This document shows, piece after piece, positions 1-5,114 of a stretch of DNA of 5,903 nucleotides. The notes under the pieces are model-generated. The model had not been told where the DNA came from. It searched no databases and was given only the letters and a program-made list of their open reading frames with translations. The stretch covers positions 1 through 5,903 of the forward strand of contig DYTM01000097.1 of assembly GCA_020725985.1 (NCBI GenBank). Direction: 5' to 3'. The translations under genes and the position numbers were made by a program. The first letter of the stretch is position 1. Every line of letters starts with the position of its first letter. The stretch comes from Methanomassiliicoccus sp. GTDB lineage: Archaea > Thermoplasmatota > Thermoplasmata > Methanomassiliicoccales > JACIVX01.

Positions 1-123
1 ATTCTCGGGGAGGCACTCGGAGCCCGAGTACAGATCATAAGAGGGGCGGGGAGCAGGATGAAGACCGTACTCGTCCCGATCGACAAGAAGACGGCGGTGG
101 ACCGACTGGGAGGGGTTGTCTGA
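1..123 (+). CDS. DUF167/YggU-family protein, C-terminal fragment (5' end outside window)
   Basis: Frame 1 is open from the window edge to TGA at 121-123 and gives 40 residues. The stretch RVQIIRGAGSRMKTVLVP (residues 9-26) resembles the C-terminal half of the DUF167 (UPF0235/YggU) fold, where a strand of the type V-x-I-V-x-G is followed by a Ser-Arg-x-Lys turn and a final strand. Members are about 75-100 residues, so more than half of the gene lies to the left. The biochemical role of the family is not established. The gene runs in the same direction as the UPF0292 Toprim gene, whose proposed start is 35 bases downstream, so they are probably co-transcribed. The assignment rests on a short segment. 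The reading frame is convincing, the family name less so. Confidence 0.55.
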   Translation: MLGEALGARVQIIRGAGSRMKTVLVPIDKKTAVDRLGGVV

Positions 124-158
124 GAAGCGCGGAGGAGGTTCTCGAGGACCTTGTCTCG

Positions 159-557
159 GTGCTCGAGGAGCTGAAGGAGAAGGCTCGGAACTCCATTCTC
201 CTGGTGGAAGGGCAGAAGGACAGGATCGCACTTTCGGCGCTCGACGTCAAGGGCGAGGTCTGGCAGGTGAAAGGGGGCGACTCCATCTTTCAGATCGCCG
301 AGAACCTAGTGAAGGAGAGGAAGAGGGCGGTCATACTGACGGACTGGGACAGGAAGGGGGGGCAGCTGTGCCGTCTTCTCAAGAATGCCCTCAAAGCGAA
401 CGGCGTGGAGTATGACGACACCCTCAGGATGAAATTCGTCAAGATTGCCAAGAGCGAGGTGAAAGATGTGCAAGGCCTCCCCTCCCTTTACTCCCGACTC
501 GTCGCGGAAACTCAGAGGAAGATTGATTTGCAGAGCCGGAGCCGGAAGAGGTACTAA
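159..557 (+). CDS. UPF0292-type small Toprim domain protein
   Basis: This 132-residue protein is almost entirely one Toprim domain, the Mg2+-binding fold shared by DnaG primases, topoisomerases, OLD nucleases and RecR. The first motif is LLVEGQKD, with the conserved Glu17-Gly18. The acidic motif is ILTDWDRKG, with Asp62 and Asp64 as the DxD pair. The tail contains SEVKDVQGLPSLYSRLV, the kind of ending seen in the archaeal UPF0292 family of stand-alone small Toprim proteins. Their molecular function is unknown; RNA or DNA processing is only an inference from the fold. The start is taken as GTG at 159, the first ATG, GTG or TTG in this frame, with a weak GAGG at 144-147. The frame stays open upstream and encodes helix-like sequence (LRSAEEVLEDLVS), so the true N-terminus may be longer and begin at a rare codon such as CTG 120, overlapping the upstream TGA. 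The gene converges on the minus-strand dehydratase. Confidence 0.82.
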   Translation: MLEELKEKARNSILLVEGQKDRIALSALDVKGEVWQVKGGDSIFQIAENLVKERKRAVILTDWDRKGGQLCRLLKNALKANGVEYDDTLRMKFVKIAKSEVKDVQGLPSLYSRLVAETQRKIDLQSRSRKRY

Positions 558-586
558 GCGCCAGCTCGCTGCCCTCAGTCAAAAAG

Positions 587-633
587 GCATGACTGCTGGC
601 TATGACTCATTCGCAATCTCAGGGAGGTCATGC
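587..633 (-). terminator. Possible terminator of the minus-strand dehydratase gene
   Basis: GCATGAC at 587-593 and GTCATGC at 627-633 form a perfect 7-bp inverted repeat with a 33-base spacer. Read on the minus strand, downstream of the dehydratase stop at 673, the second arm is followed at once by CTTTTT (plus-strand A-run at 581-585). T-rich tracts are the main signal for intrinsic termination in archaea, so this is a reasonable 3' end for the minus-strand transcript. The loop is long, and archaeal termination does not need a hairpin, so the stem may be incidental. Confidence 0.35.
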
Positions 634-642
634 GTGATCGAT

Positions 643-681
643 GTCGACTCCCTGATGCGACGTCTAGGGAGATCAGTCGAC
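643..681. repeat. Inverted repeat between and across convergent 3' ends
   Basis: GTCGACT at 643-649 is matched by AGTCGAC at 675-681. Just inside, CCCT (650-653) pairs with AGGG (666-669), leaving a small asymmetric bulge on the right arm. The right arm sits inside a perfect 12-base palindrome, TCAGTCGACTGA (673-684), which contains the last codons and the TGA stop of the minus-strand gene. The element could fold in transcripts from either direction and may mark the end of both genes. No T-run follows it on the plus strand, so a terminator role is only suggested. Confidence 0.4.
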
Positions 682-1779
682 TGAGTACTTCTTCACTATC
701 TCCTTCTTCAGCTCCACTCCCAGCCCGGGATCCGTCGGAATCTTGATCGTGCCCCTGTTGTCGATCTCCAGAGGCCGCTTGAGCAAGCTCTCGTACAGTG
801 CGTATCCGGTCATGTCAAGCTCGACCAGCTCGCAGTTCGGGGTGCAGGCCATGAGCTGCATTGTCGCGGCGAGTCCCACGCCGGTCGTGTAGCTGTGAGG
901 AGAACATGCCACCTCGAACGCCTCCGCGAGCGCGCAGATCTTCTTCGTCTCGGTTATCCCGCCGCACCGCATGATGTCCGGCATGGCGAAATCGACGCCG
1001 TTCTTGAGGAACAGCTCCTTGAAACCCCACTTGGTGTACTCGTTCTCCCCGGTCGCGATCGGGATGTCGAGCTTGCTCTTCAGCCAGGCGTATCCGTCCA
1101 CATCGTAAGGGGAGAGAGGTTCCTCGTACCAGTAGACGCCGTACTTCTCGAGCATCTTCCCCACTTTCAGCGCCTCCACGCGGTTGTAGCCGCAGTTCAT
1201 GTCCACCATCAGCTCGGCGTCCCCGATCGCCTCGGTTATCGCCTTCACCCGCTTCTCATCCTCCTTCAGACCGTTCCCGAGGTGGGTCTTGACGATGGGG
1301 AATCCCTTCTTCGCGTAGCCCTTCGCCGTCCTGGCCATCCTCTCCGGCTCGTCCCAGAAGAGATCGCTTGCGTACGCCTGCAACCTCCCGCTCCCCTTCG
1401 CGTCTCCGCCGAGGAGCTTGTAGACCGGCACGCCGTAGTACTTGCCGGCGATGTCCCAGAGTGCCATGTCGACTCCACTTGCCGCCGCGACGCCCTGACC
1501 CTTCTGATCCCAGTAGACCGTGGTCATGAGCATCTTGCGCCACAGCCTCTCGATGTCCAGGGGATCCTGGCCGATCAGCCACGGCTTGAACTTCCTCTCC
1601 ACTATCGTCCTCGCGATGTAGTACTCCGGCCCGTACCCTTCCCCGATGCCCTGGATCCCTTCGTCCGTCTCAATGATCACGAGCGCAGTGCCCCTGAAAC
1701 TGAGAAACCTCCCCTTGGAGCAGCCGTTCGGGGGCACGTTGAGCCCGATCGTCACCACTTTGACGTCAGTGATCTTCAT
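673..1779 (-). CDS. Enolase-superfamily enzyme, mandelate racemase subgroup; probable sugar-acid dehydratase
   Basis: This is a complete 368-residue protein of normal family length. Residues 1-125 form the capping domain and end in the classic MR/MLE signature (Ala99 to Gly124, with the SGVDMALWDIAGK core). The barrel carries the expected catalytic set: Lys164-Thr-His166 on the second strand, metal ligands Asp193, Glu219/Glu220 (YWYEEP) and Glu245 (ATGEN), and the Asp268/His295 dyad (AMPDIM, CSPHS) that defines the mandelate racemase subgroup. Such enzymes abstract the proton alpha to a carboxylate, and most characterised members dehydrate aldonic or aldaric acids. The exact substrate cannot be read from the sequence. 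The second-strand motif is Lys-x-His instead of Lys-x-Lys. ATG at 1779 is chosen because GGAGG lies 7 bases upstream and the protein then starts with MKITDVKVV, a typical first strand. The gene is isolated: neighbours on both sides are convergent or divergent and metabolically unrelated. Confidence 0.9.
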   Translation of the reverse strand: MKITDVKVVTIGLNVPPNGCSKGRFLSFRGTALVIIETDEGIQGIGEGYGPEYYIARTIVERKFKPWLIGQDPLDIERLWRKMLMTTVYWDQKGQGVAAASGVDMALWDIAGKYYGVPVYKLLGGDAKGSGRLQAYASDLFWDEPERMARTAKGYAKKGFPIVKTHLGNGLKEDEKRVKAITEAIGDAELMVDMNCGYNRVEALKVGKMLEKYGVYWYEEPLSPYDVDGYAWLKSKLDIPIATGENEYTKWGFKELFLKNGVDFAMPDIMRCGGITETKKICALAEAFEVACSPHSYTTGVGLAATMQLMACTPNCELVELDMTGYALYESLLKRPLEIDNRGTIKIPTDPGLGVELKKEIVKKYSVD

Positions 1780-1786
1780 GCCATTT

Positions 1787-1791
1787 CCTCC
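1787..1791 (-). promoter_or_regulatory. Shine-Dalgarno site of the dehydratase gene
   Basis: On the minus strand GGAGG lies 7 bases before the ATG at 1779. This fixes the start and argues against an in-frame ATG 84 codons upstream. It also implies a transcript with a leader, unlike the tmk and coaBC genes next door. Confidence 0.7.
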
Positions 1792-1816
1792 GCGGCCTAT
1801 AGCGAACACCGATGGC

Positions 1817-1830
1817 ATAATCTTTTTCAA
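1817..1830 (-). promoter_or_regulatory. Candidate weak promoter of the dehydratase gene
   Basis: The minus strand reads TTGAAAAAGATTAT here, the only A/T-rich stretch close upstream of the gene. A start site about 26 bases downstream would fall near 1796 and give a leader of roughly 17 bases that contains the GGAGG. The match to an archaeal TATA box is poor, so this is a positional inference. Confidence 0.25.
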
Positions 1831-1993
1831 TCGTTGAGAAGGGCGAGCGTCTGTCGGGCGGCAGATCGGGGAAGGGGGCGAGCCCGCCGGCCTCTCTGCT
1901 GCGGGTATAGGACGAATGACGGCGATTGCACAGGCTATTTCCGATTCCAGACTACATGAGCCAATTCCTCGAGTTCGCCGAAGGAACCTGTAA

Positions 1994-2001
1994 CTTTTAA
2001 G
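1994..2001 (+). promoter_or_regulatory. TATA-like promoter of tmk, leaderless geometry
   Basis: CTTTTAAG stands out in a GC-rich spacer. Its centre is 26.5 bases before the A of the tmk ATG at 2024, the usual archaeal TATA-to-start-site distance, so transcription should begin at or within a base or two of the start codon. There is no Shine-Dalgarno sequence before that ATG, as expected for a leaderless mRNA. The core AAC(T/A)TTTAA is shared with the element before coaBC. Confidence 0.65.
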
Positions 2002-2023
2002 CGCCCAAGGCGATAATACTTCC

Positions 2024-2698
2024 ATGGCCACCGAGATCGGCCCGATCGAGAGAGAAGGGACCTCGTCCGTGGTCCAGTCTGCGGTCCTCCCTCCCCGCGG
2101 CCGATTCTACGTGTTCGAGGGGATCGACGGCTCCGGGAAGACGACCGTCGCGAAACGTGTGTATGAATCTCTTCTCACAGGAATCGGGAGGGAGGTGGTC
2201 CTAACCGCCGAGCCTACGGATACCTGGCTCGGGGACAACGTGAGAAGGGCGCATGTGGAGGACGTCGGTCCGCTGACCGAGGCGCTGCTATTTGTCGCCG
2301 ACCGCGCCGCCCATACCGAGAGAATAAGGAGGTGGCTTGAAAGCGGGAAGATTGTCCTTTCGGACCGCTACTTCGCCTCCACGCTCGCCTACCAGGGGGC
2401 GATGCTCCTCCCGTTCCTCGGGCGGGGGGCGATAGACTGGCTCCGGGCGGTCAATGAGCCCGCGGTGATGCGGCCTGACCTCACCTTCTTCCTCGCCGTC
2501 CCTCCGGCCACCGGAATGGAGAGGCTGAGCGGCAGGAACGAGAGGACGAAGTTCGAAAAGCTCGAGTTCTTGAATGAAGTGGACAGGATCTACAGGAAGC
2601 TTGCCGAGGAGGACGACTCCTTCATCACCGTGGACGCGACCAGATCGTTGGACGATGTGGTCAGCGAGATCCTGAATCTGATAAAAGACAACATTTAA
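2024..2698 (+). CDS. tmk: Thymidylate kinase (dTMP kinase)
   Basis: This cytosolic enzyme phosphorylates dTMP to dTDP with ATP, on the route to dTTP. The 224-residue protein shows the family landmarks in order: P-loop FEGIDGSGKTT (Gly33 to Thr41), EPT at 63-65, FVADRAAH at 90-97 for dTMP binding, the DRY motif (SDRY, 113-116) followed by STLAYQG (119-125), and a lid region with GRNERTKFEKLEFLNEVDR. The P-loop usually starts near residue 10, so this protein carries about 22 extra N-terminal residues, low in complexity and probably disordered. The ATG at 2024 is kept because the TATA box lies 26-27 bases upstream. Later in-frame GTG codons (residues 16 and 30) have no such support. The stop codon lies inside the coaBC TATA box. 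It is first of a same-strand group with coaBC and pantoate kinase, although its pathway is nucleotide synthesis. Confidence 0.93.
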   Translation: MATEIGPIEREGTSSVVQSAVLPPRGRFYVFEGIDGSGKTTVAKRVYESLLTGIGREVVLTAEPTDTWLGDNVRRAHVEDVGPLTEALLFVADRAAHTERIRRWLESGKIVLSDRYFASTLAYQGAMLLPFLGRGAIDWLRAVNEPAVMRPDLTFFLAVPPATGMERLSGRNERTKFEKLEFLNEVDRIYRKLAEEDDSFITVDATRSLDDVVSEILNLIKDNI

Positions 2699-2701
2699 AT
2701 T
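2694..2701 (+). promoter_or_regulatory. TATA-like promoter of coaBC, overlapping the tmk stop
   Basis: TTTAAATT includes the tmk TAA (2696-2698). Its centre is 26.5 bases before ATG 2724, the same spacing seen at tmk, and the preceding AAC matches that promoter too. This predicts an internal, leaderless start for coaBC-pok and favours 2724 over the in-frame ATG at 2709 as the coaBC start. Confidence 0.6.
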
Positions 2702-2723
2702 TCACCGGATGGATGGAACCGCT

Positions 2724-3923
2724 ATGCACCCCTCGGAGAGCATCAAATCCTCGAAGAGCGAAGCGCTCGCTGGGAAGCGTATAGTCCTAGGAGTGACCGG
2801 AAGCATAGCGGCGGTGGAGGCACTCGAGCTGGCGAGGGAGCTGATCCGTCACGGCGCGGAGGTCCGCGCGGTCATGACCCGAGAGGCGCTCAAGATCATA
2901 ACGCATCATACAATGGAGTTCGCCACCGGGCTCCCGGTGATAACTGACATCGGAGGCCAGGTGGAGCACGTGAAGCTGCTGGGAGACTTCCCGGACAAGG
3001 CTGACATGCTTCTCATCGCTCCGTGCACAGCCAACACGATTTCGAAGATCGCGGTCGGCATCGACGACACGCCTGTCACTACCATGGCGACGACCGCCCT
3101 CGGGTCCAAGGTGCCGGTCATCATCGCCCCCGCGATGCACCTCTCTATGTATGATCAGCCTATCATCCAGAGGAACATCGGGACGCTCAAGGGGCTGGGG
3201 GTGGAGTTCGTCGACCCCTACATCGAAGGGAAGAAGGCGAAGCTCGCCTCCGCCGAGGAGGTTGCCGAAAGGGTCATCAGGAATCTCGGAAGGAACGATT
3301 TCCGTGGGAAAAGGGTTCTGATAATCGGCGGCTCCTCGGAGGAGCCGATCGACGATATGAGGAGCATCACCAACCGAGGGACAGGGGAGACCGCGGTCCA
3401 GTTGGCGACGGCCGCCTTCGAGAGGGGAGGGGGGGTGGACCTCTGGCTCGGAAGGGTCCAGGTGCCGGTGCCCCGGTTTGTCAACATTCGAAGGTTCCGG
3501 ACGGTGGCCGAGCTACTTGCCATGGTCGAGGGGATCGATCACGACATCGTCATCGTGCCGGCGGCTCTGTCGAACTACACCGTCGAGAAGGAGGAGGGGA
3601 AGATCCCGGCGGACAAGGAGGAGCTGGTCCTCCGCCTACGCAAGTGCCCGAAGGTTTTGGCCTCGATAAGGAAGAAGAAGTGCACGCTCATCGGGTTCAA
3701 GGCCGAATCGGGCATCAGCGAGGAGGAACTGACAAGAAGGGCGAGGGAGAGGCTCGACCAGTTCAGTCTCGACGTCATCGTCGCCAATGACCTCAGGAAG
3801 GTATCGGCGGAGACGACCGAGGTCCTGATCCTTGCCAAGAAAGGGAAGCCGAAACCGGCAGCGGGGACGAAGAGAGAGGTTGCCAATCTCATTCTCGACG
3901 AGACGCTGAGGGTCGCGAAATGA
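2724..3923 (+). CDS. coaBC: Bifunctional phosphopantothenoylcysteine decarboxylase / phosphopantothenate-cysteine ligase
   Basis: CoaBC joins cysteine to 4'-phosphopantothenate using a nucleotide, then decarboxylates the product to 4'-phosphopantetheine with FMN. Residues about 17-190 are the flavoprotein CoaC half: GVTGSIAAVE (23-32), the catalytic His82 in VEHVKLLG, APCTANT, and PAMHLSMYDQP (136-146). Residues about 197-399 are the CoaB half: GGSSEEPID (202-210), Asn217 in SITNRGTG, AALSNY (280-285), Lys293 in GKIPAD, GFKAES and DVIVANDL. Asn217 and Lys293 align by motif with the E. coli catalytic Asn210 and Lys289. The Cys-bearing loop of bacterial and plant CoaC is replaced by EGKKAKLAS with no Cys, which I believe is usual in archaea. 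ATG 2724 gives MHPSESIK, the archaeal-type N-terminus, and fits the TATA spacing; ATG 2709 would add five residues. The stop overlaps the pantoate kinase start by four bases. Confidence 0.93.
   Translation: MHPSESIKSSKSEALAGKRIVLGVTGSIAAVEALELARELIRHGAEVRAVMTREALKIITHHTMEFATGLPVITDIGGQVEHVKLLGDFPDKADMLLIAPCTANTISKIAVGIDDTPVTTMATTALGSKVPVIIAPAMHLSMYDQPIIQRNIGTLKGLGVEFVDPYIEGKKAKLASAEEVAERVIRNLGRNDFRGKRVLIIGGSSEEPIDDMRSITNRGTGETAVQLATAAFERGGGVDLWLGRVQVPVPRFVNIRRFRTVAELLAMVEGIDHDIVIVPAALSNYTVEKEEGKIPADKEELVLRLRKCPKVLASIRKKKCTLIGFKAESGISEEELTRRARERLDQFSLDVIVANDLRKVSAETTEVLILAKKGKPKPAAGTKREVANLILDETLRVAK
3329..3347. repeat. Perfect 19-base palindrome at the CoaC-CoaB junction
   Basis: CGGCTCCTC and GAGGAGCCG flank a single central G. 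The element lies inside coaBC and encodes the GSSEEP motif at the start of the ligase domain. In RNA it could fold as a GC-rich hairpin with a loop of three to five bases. It may simply follow from Ser-Ser-Glu-Glu codon choice. Confidence 0.5.
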
Positions 3924-4792
3924 GGGCGATCGCTTTCTGCCCGGGACACATCACGGGCTTCTTCCAGATCTGCGAGCACAAGAAGATATTACACTCGGGT
4001 TCCAGGGGCGCAGGAATATGCGTCACACTCGGAGCCACGAGCACCGTGACGGCCACGCAGGGAAGCGGGAAGATCGACACCTACCTCGACGGCATAAGAA
4101 GTGATGCCCCGGTGACCAAGCAGGCACTCGCCCGCATCGCCTTCGGCCAGGAGGTGGATCTTGTCGTCGAAACCGTCCATGACCTTCCCATGGGCCAGGG
4201 ATTCGGAATGAGCGCTGCCGGGGCTTTGTCCTCCTCGCTTGCCGCCGCGGAGATACTCGAGCTCCCGCTCCAGAGCGCGTTGGAGGCGGCACACGAGGCG
4301 GAGATCCTGCACCGCACCGGCTTGGGGGACGTGGCGGCGCTGTCGAGAGGCGGCATCACCTTCCGAAGGACGGAGGGCCTTCCGCCGCGGGGGATGGTGG
4401 ACCGGATCCGCGGAGATACTGAACTTGTGATGGGAGTGGTCGGACCGAAGATCTCGACGCCCGATGTTCTGGGGAATGAGGATTTGAGGGAGCGGATCAA
4501 CCTGGTCGGCAGGGAATGCGTCGAGAGCCTCGCCATCAGTCCCTCCCTGGCGAACTTCTTCAGACTCTCGAGAGAATTCGCTCTCCGGACAGGGATCATG
4601 ACGGACAGGGTGGAGGGGGCGCTCGAGGCGATCGATCATCTCGGTCCGGCAAGCATGGTGATGCTCGGCAACTCAGTCTTTGCCGCAGGGGATCTTGACG
4701 AGATTGAGACGGAGCTTTCGAGGTTCGGCAGCACCTTCAGGGTGAAGGTGGATTGGGCCGGGCCGAGAGTGGTCGAACGGCGAAGCAAGTGA
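3920..4792 (+). CDS. Pantoate kinase (archaeal, GHMP superfamily)
   Basis: Archaea make 4-phosphopantoate by phosphorylating pantoate with ATP, then condense it with beta-alanine, reversing the bacterial order. This 290-residue protein matches that kinase. The N-terminus has FCPGHITGFFQI (6-17), the characteristic first motif. The GHMP phosphate-binding loop is PMGQGFGMSAAGALSSS (90-106). GLGDVAALSRGG (134-145) supplies the conserved Asp137. The C-terminal part contains the GHMP third-motif-like stretch MVMLGNSVFA. The start ATG at 3920 overlaps the coaBC stop in ATGA, so translation is probably coupled and the two CoA enzymes are made together. The partner phosphopantothenate synthetase is not in the window. 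Galactokinase, homoserine kinase and mevalonate kinase are excluded by the first motif and the context. The gene converges on a DUF357 gene 27 bases downstream, with no obvious terminator hairpin between them. Confidence 0.9.
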   Translation: MRAIAFCPGHITGFFQICEHKKILHSGSRGAGICVTLGATSTVTATQGSGKIDTYLDGIRSDAPVTKQALARIAFGQEVDLVVETVHDLPMGQGFGMSAAGALSSSLAAAEILELPLQSALEAAHEAEILHRTGLGDVAALSRGGITFRRTEGLPPRGMVDRIRGDTELVMGVVGPKISTPDVLGNEDLRERINLVGRECVESLAISPSLANFFRLSREFALRTGIMTDRVEGALEAIDHLGPASMVMLGNSVFAAGDLDEIETELSRFGSTFRVKVDWAGPRVVERRSK

Positions 4793-4819
4793 TTTCCCTG
4801 CGACGATTGCGAAGCTCGT

Positions 4820-5113
4820 TCACTCATACAATGTGAAGAGCTGATCGTCCCCGCCGACGTCGAAGAGGCCGATCCTCGCCCCGCAGTCCAGCCATCCGTG
4901 GGCGTAGTTGACGCAGGCGAAGGCATTCACGAAATCCTCTTTCTCTTGAAAATGAAGGGCGTCATTGTAGTACGATCTGGCCATCTCCAGGAAGCTCTCC
5001 GCCATCTTCTTCCCGAACGATCTGGCAGGGCAGGCGATCTTGGTCTTCTCGAAAGCGCGCTTGGTGGTATCGAGGTACTTGGCGAGCCTCTCCTCCGATA
5101 TCCTGTCCTGCAT
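4820..5113 (-). CDS. DUF357 family protein
   Basis: This 97-residue protein is predicted to be mostly helical, with no signal peptide or membrane segment. The core is RSYYNDALHF, then EKEDFVNAFACVNYAHGWLD and CGARIGLF, the highly conserved block of the archaeal DUF357 family, an uncharacterised helical-repeat-like domain sometimes attached to other domains. This is the short stand-alone form. ATG at 5113 lies one base after the TGA of the HerA-type ATPase gene (5115-5117), and GAGG sits 7 bases upstream, inside the end of that gene, so the pair is almost certainly one translational unit. A role as a partner of the ATPase is inferred from that arrangement only. The N-terminal third (SEERLAKYLDTTKRAFEK) is an amphipathic charged helix. 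Confidence 0.87.
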   Translation of the reverse strand: MQDRISEERLAKYLDTTKRAFEKTKIACPARSFGKKMAESFLEMARSYYNDALHFQEKEDFVNAFACVNYAHGWLDCGARIGLFDVGGDDQLFTLYE

Positions 5114-5114
5114 C

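Noticed and set aside
632..684. A C/D-box guide RNA, suggested by TGATG-like and CTGA sequences
   Set aside because: The boxes overlap, the C box is a poor match, and the spacing between boxes does not allow guide segments.
1846..1864. Small hairpin TCTGTC-GGGC-GGCAGA in the divergent spacer
   Set aside because: Six pairs including a G-U, with no link to a start site or T-run; expected by chance in GC-rich sequence.
895..1959. A 354-codon open frame on the plus strand, antisense to the dehydratase
   Set aside because: Its sequence is rich in Arg, Leu, His and Val with no motif, and it mirrors codon bias of the real gene, which has a full catalytic set on the other strand.
1916..1993. A 25-codon ORF (ATG to TAA) in the divergent spacer before tmk
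   Set aside because: It has no ribosome site, its stop runs up to the tmk TATA element, and the peptide has no recognisable feature.
1780..2031. An 84-codon in-frame N-terminal extension of the dehydratase up to an ATG at 2031
   Set aside because: It would overlap the tmk start and cover its TATA box, its sequence is Arg/Pro/Ser-rich without family similarity, and the ATG at 1779 has a good GGAGG site and a typical family N-terminus.
2709..2726. ATG 2709 as the coaBC start
   Set aside because: It cannot be excluded, but ATG 2724 fits the TATA spacing exactly and gives the archaeal Met-His-Pro N-terminus, so the longer form was not chosen.
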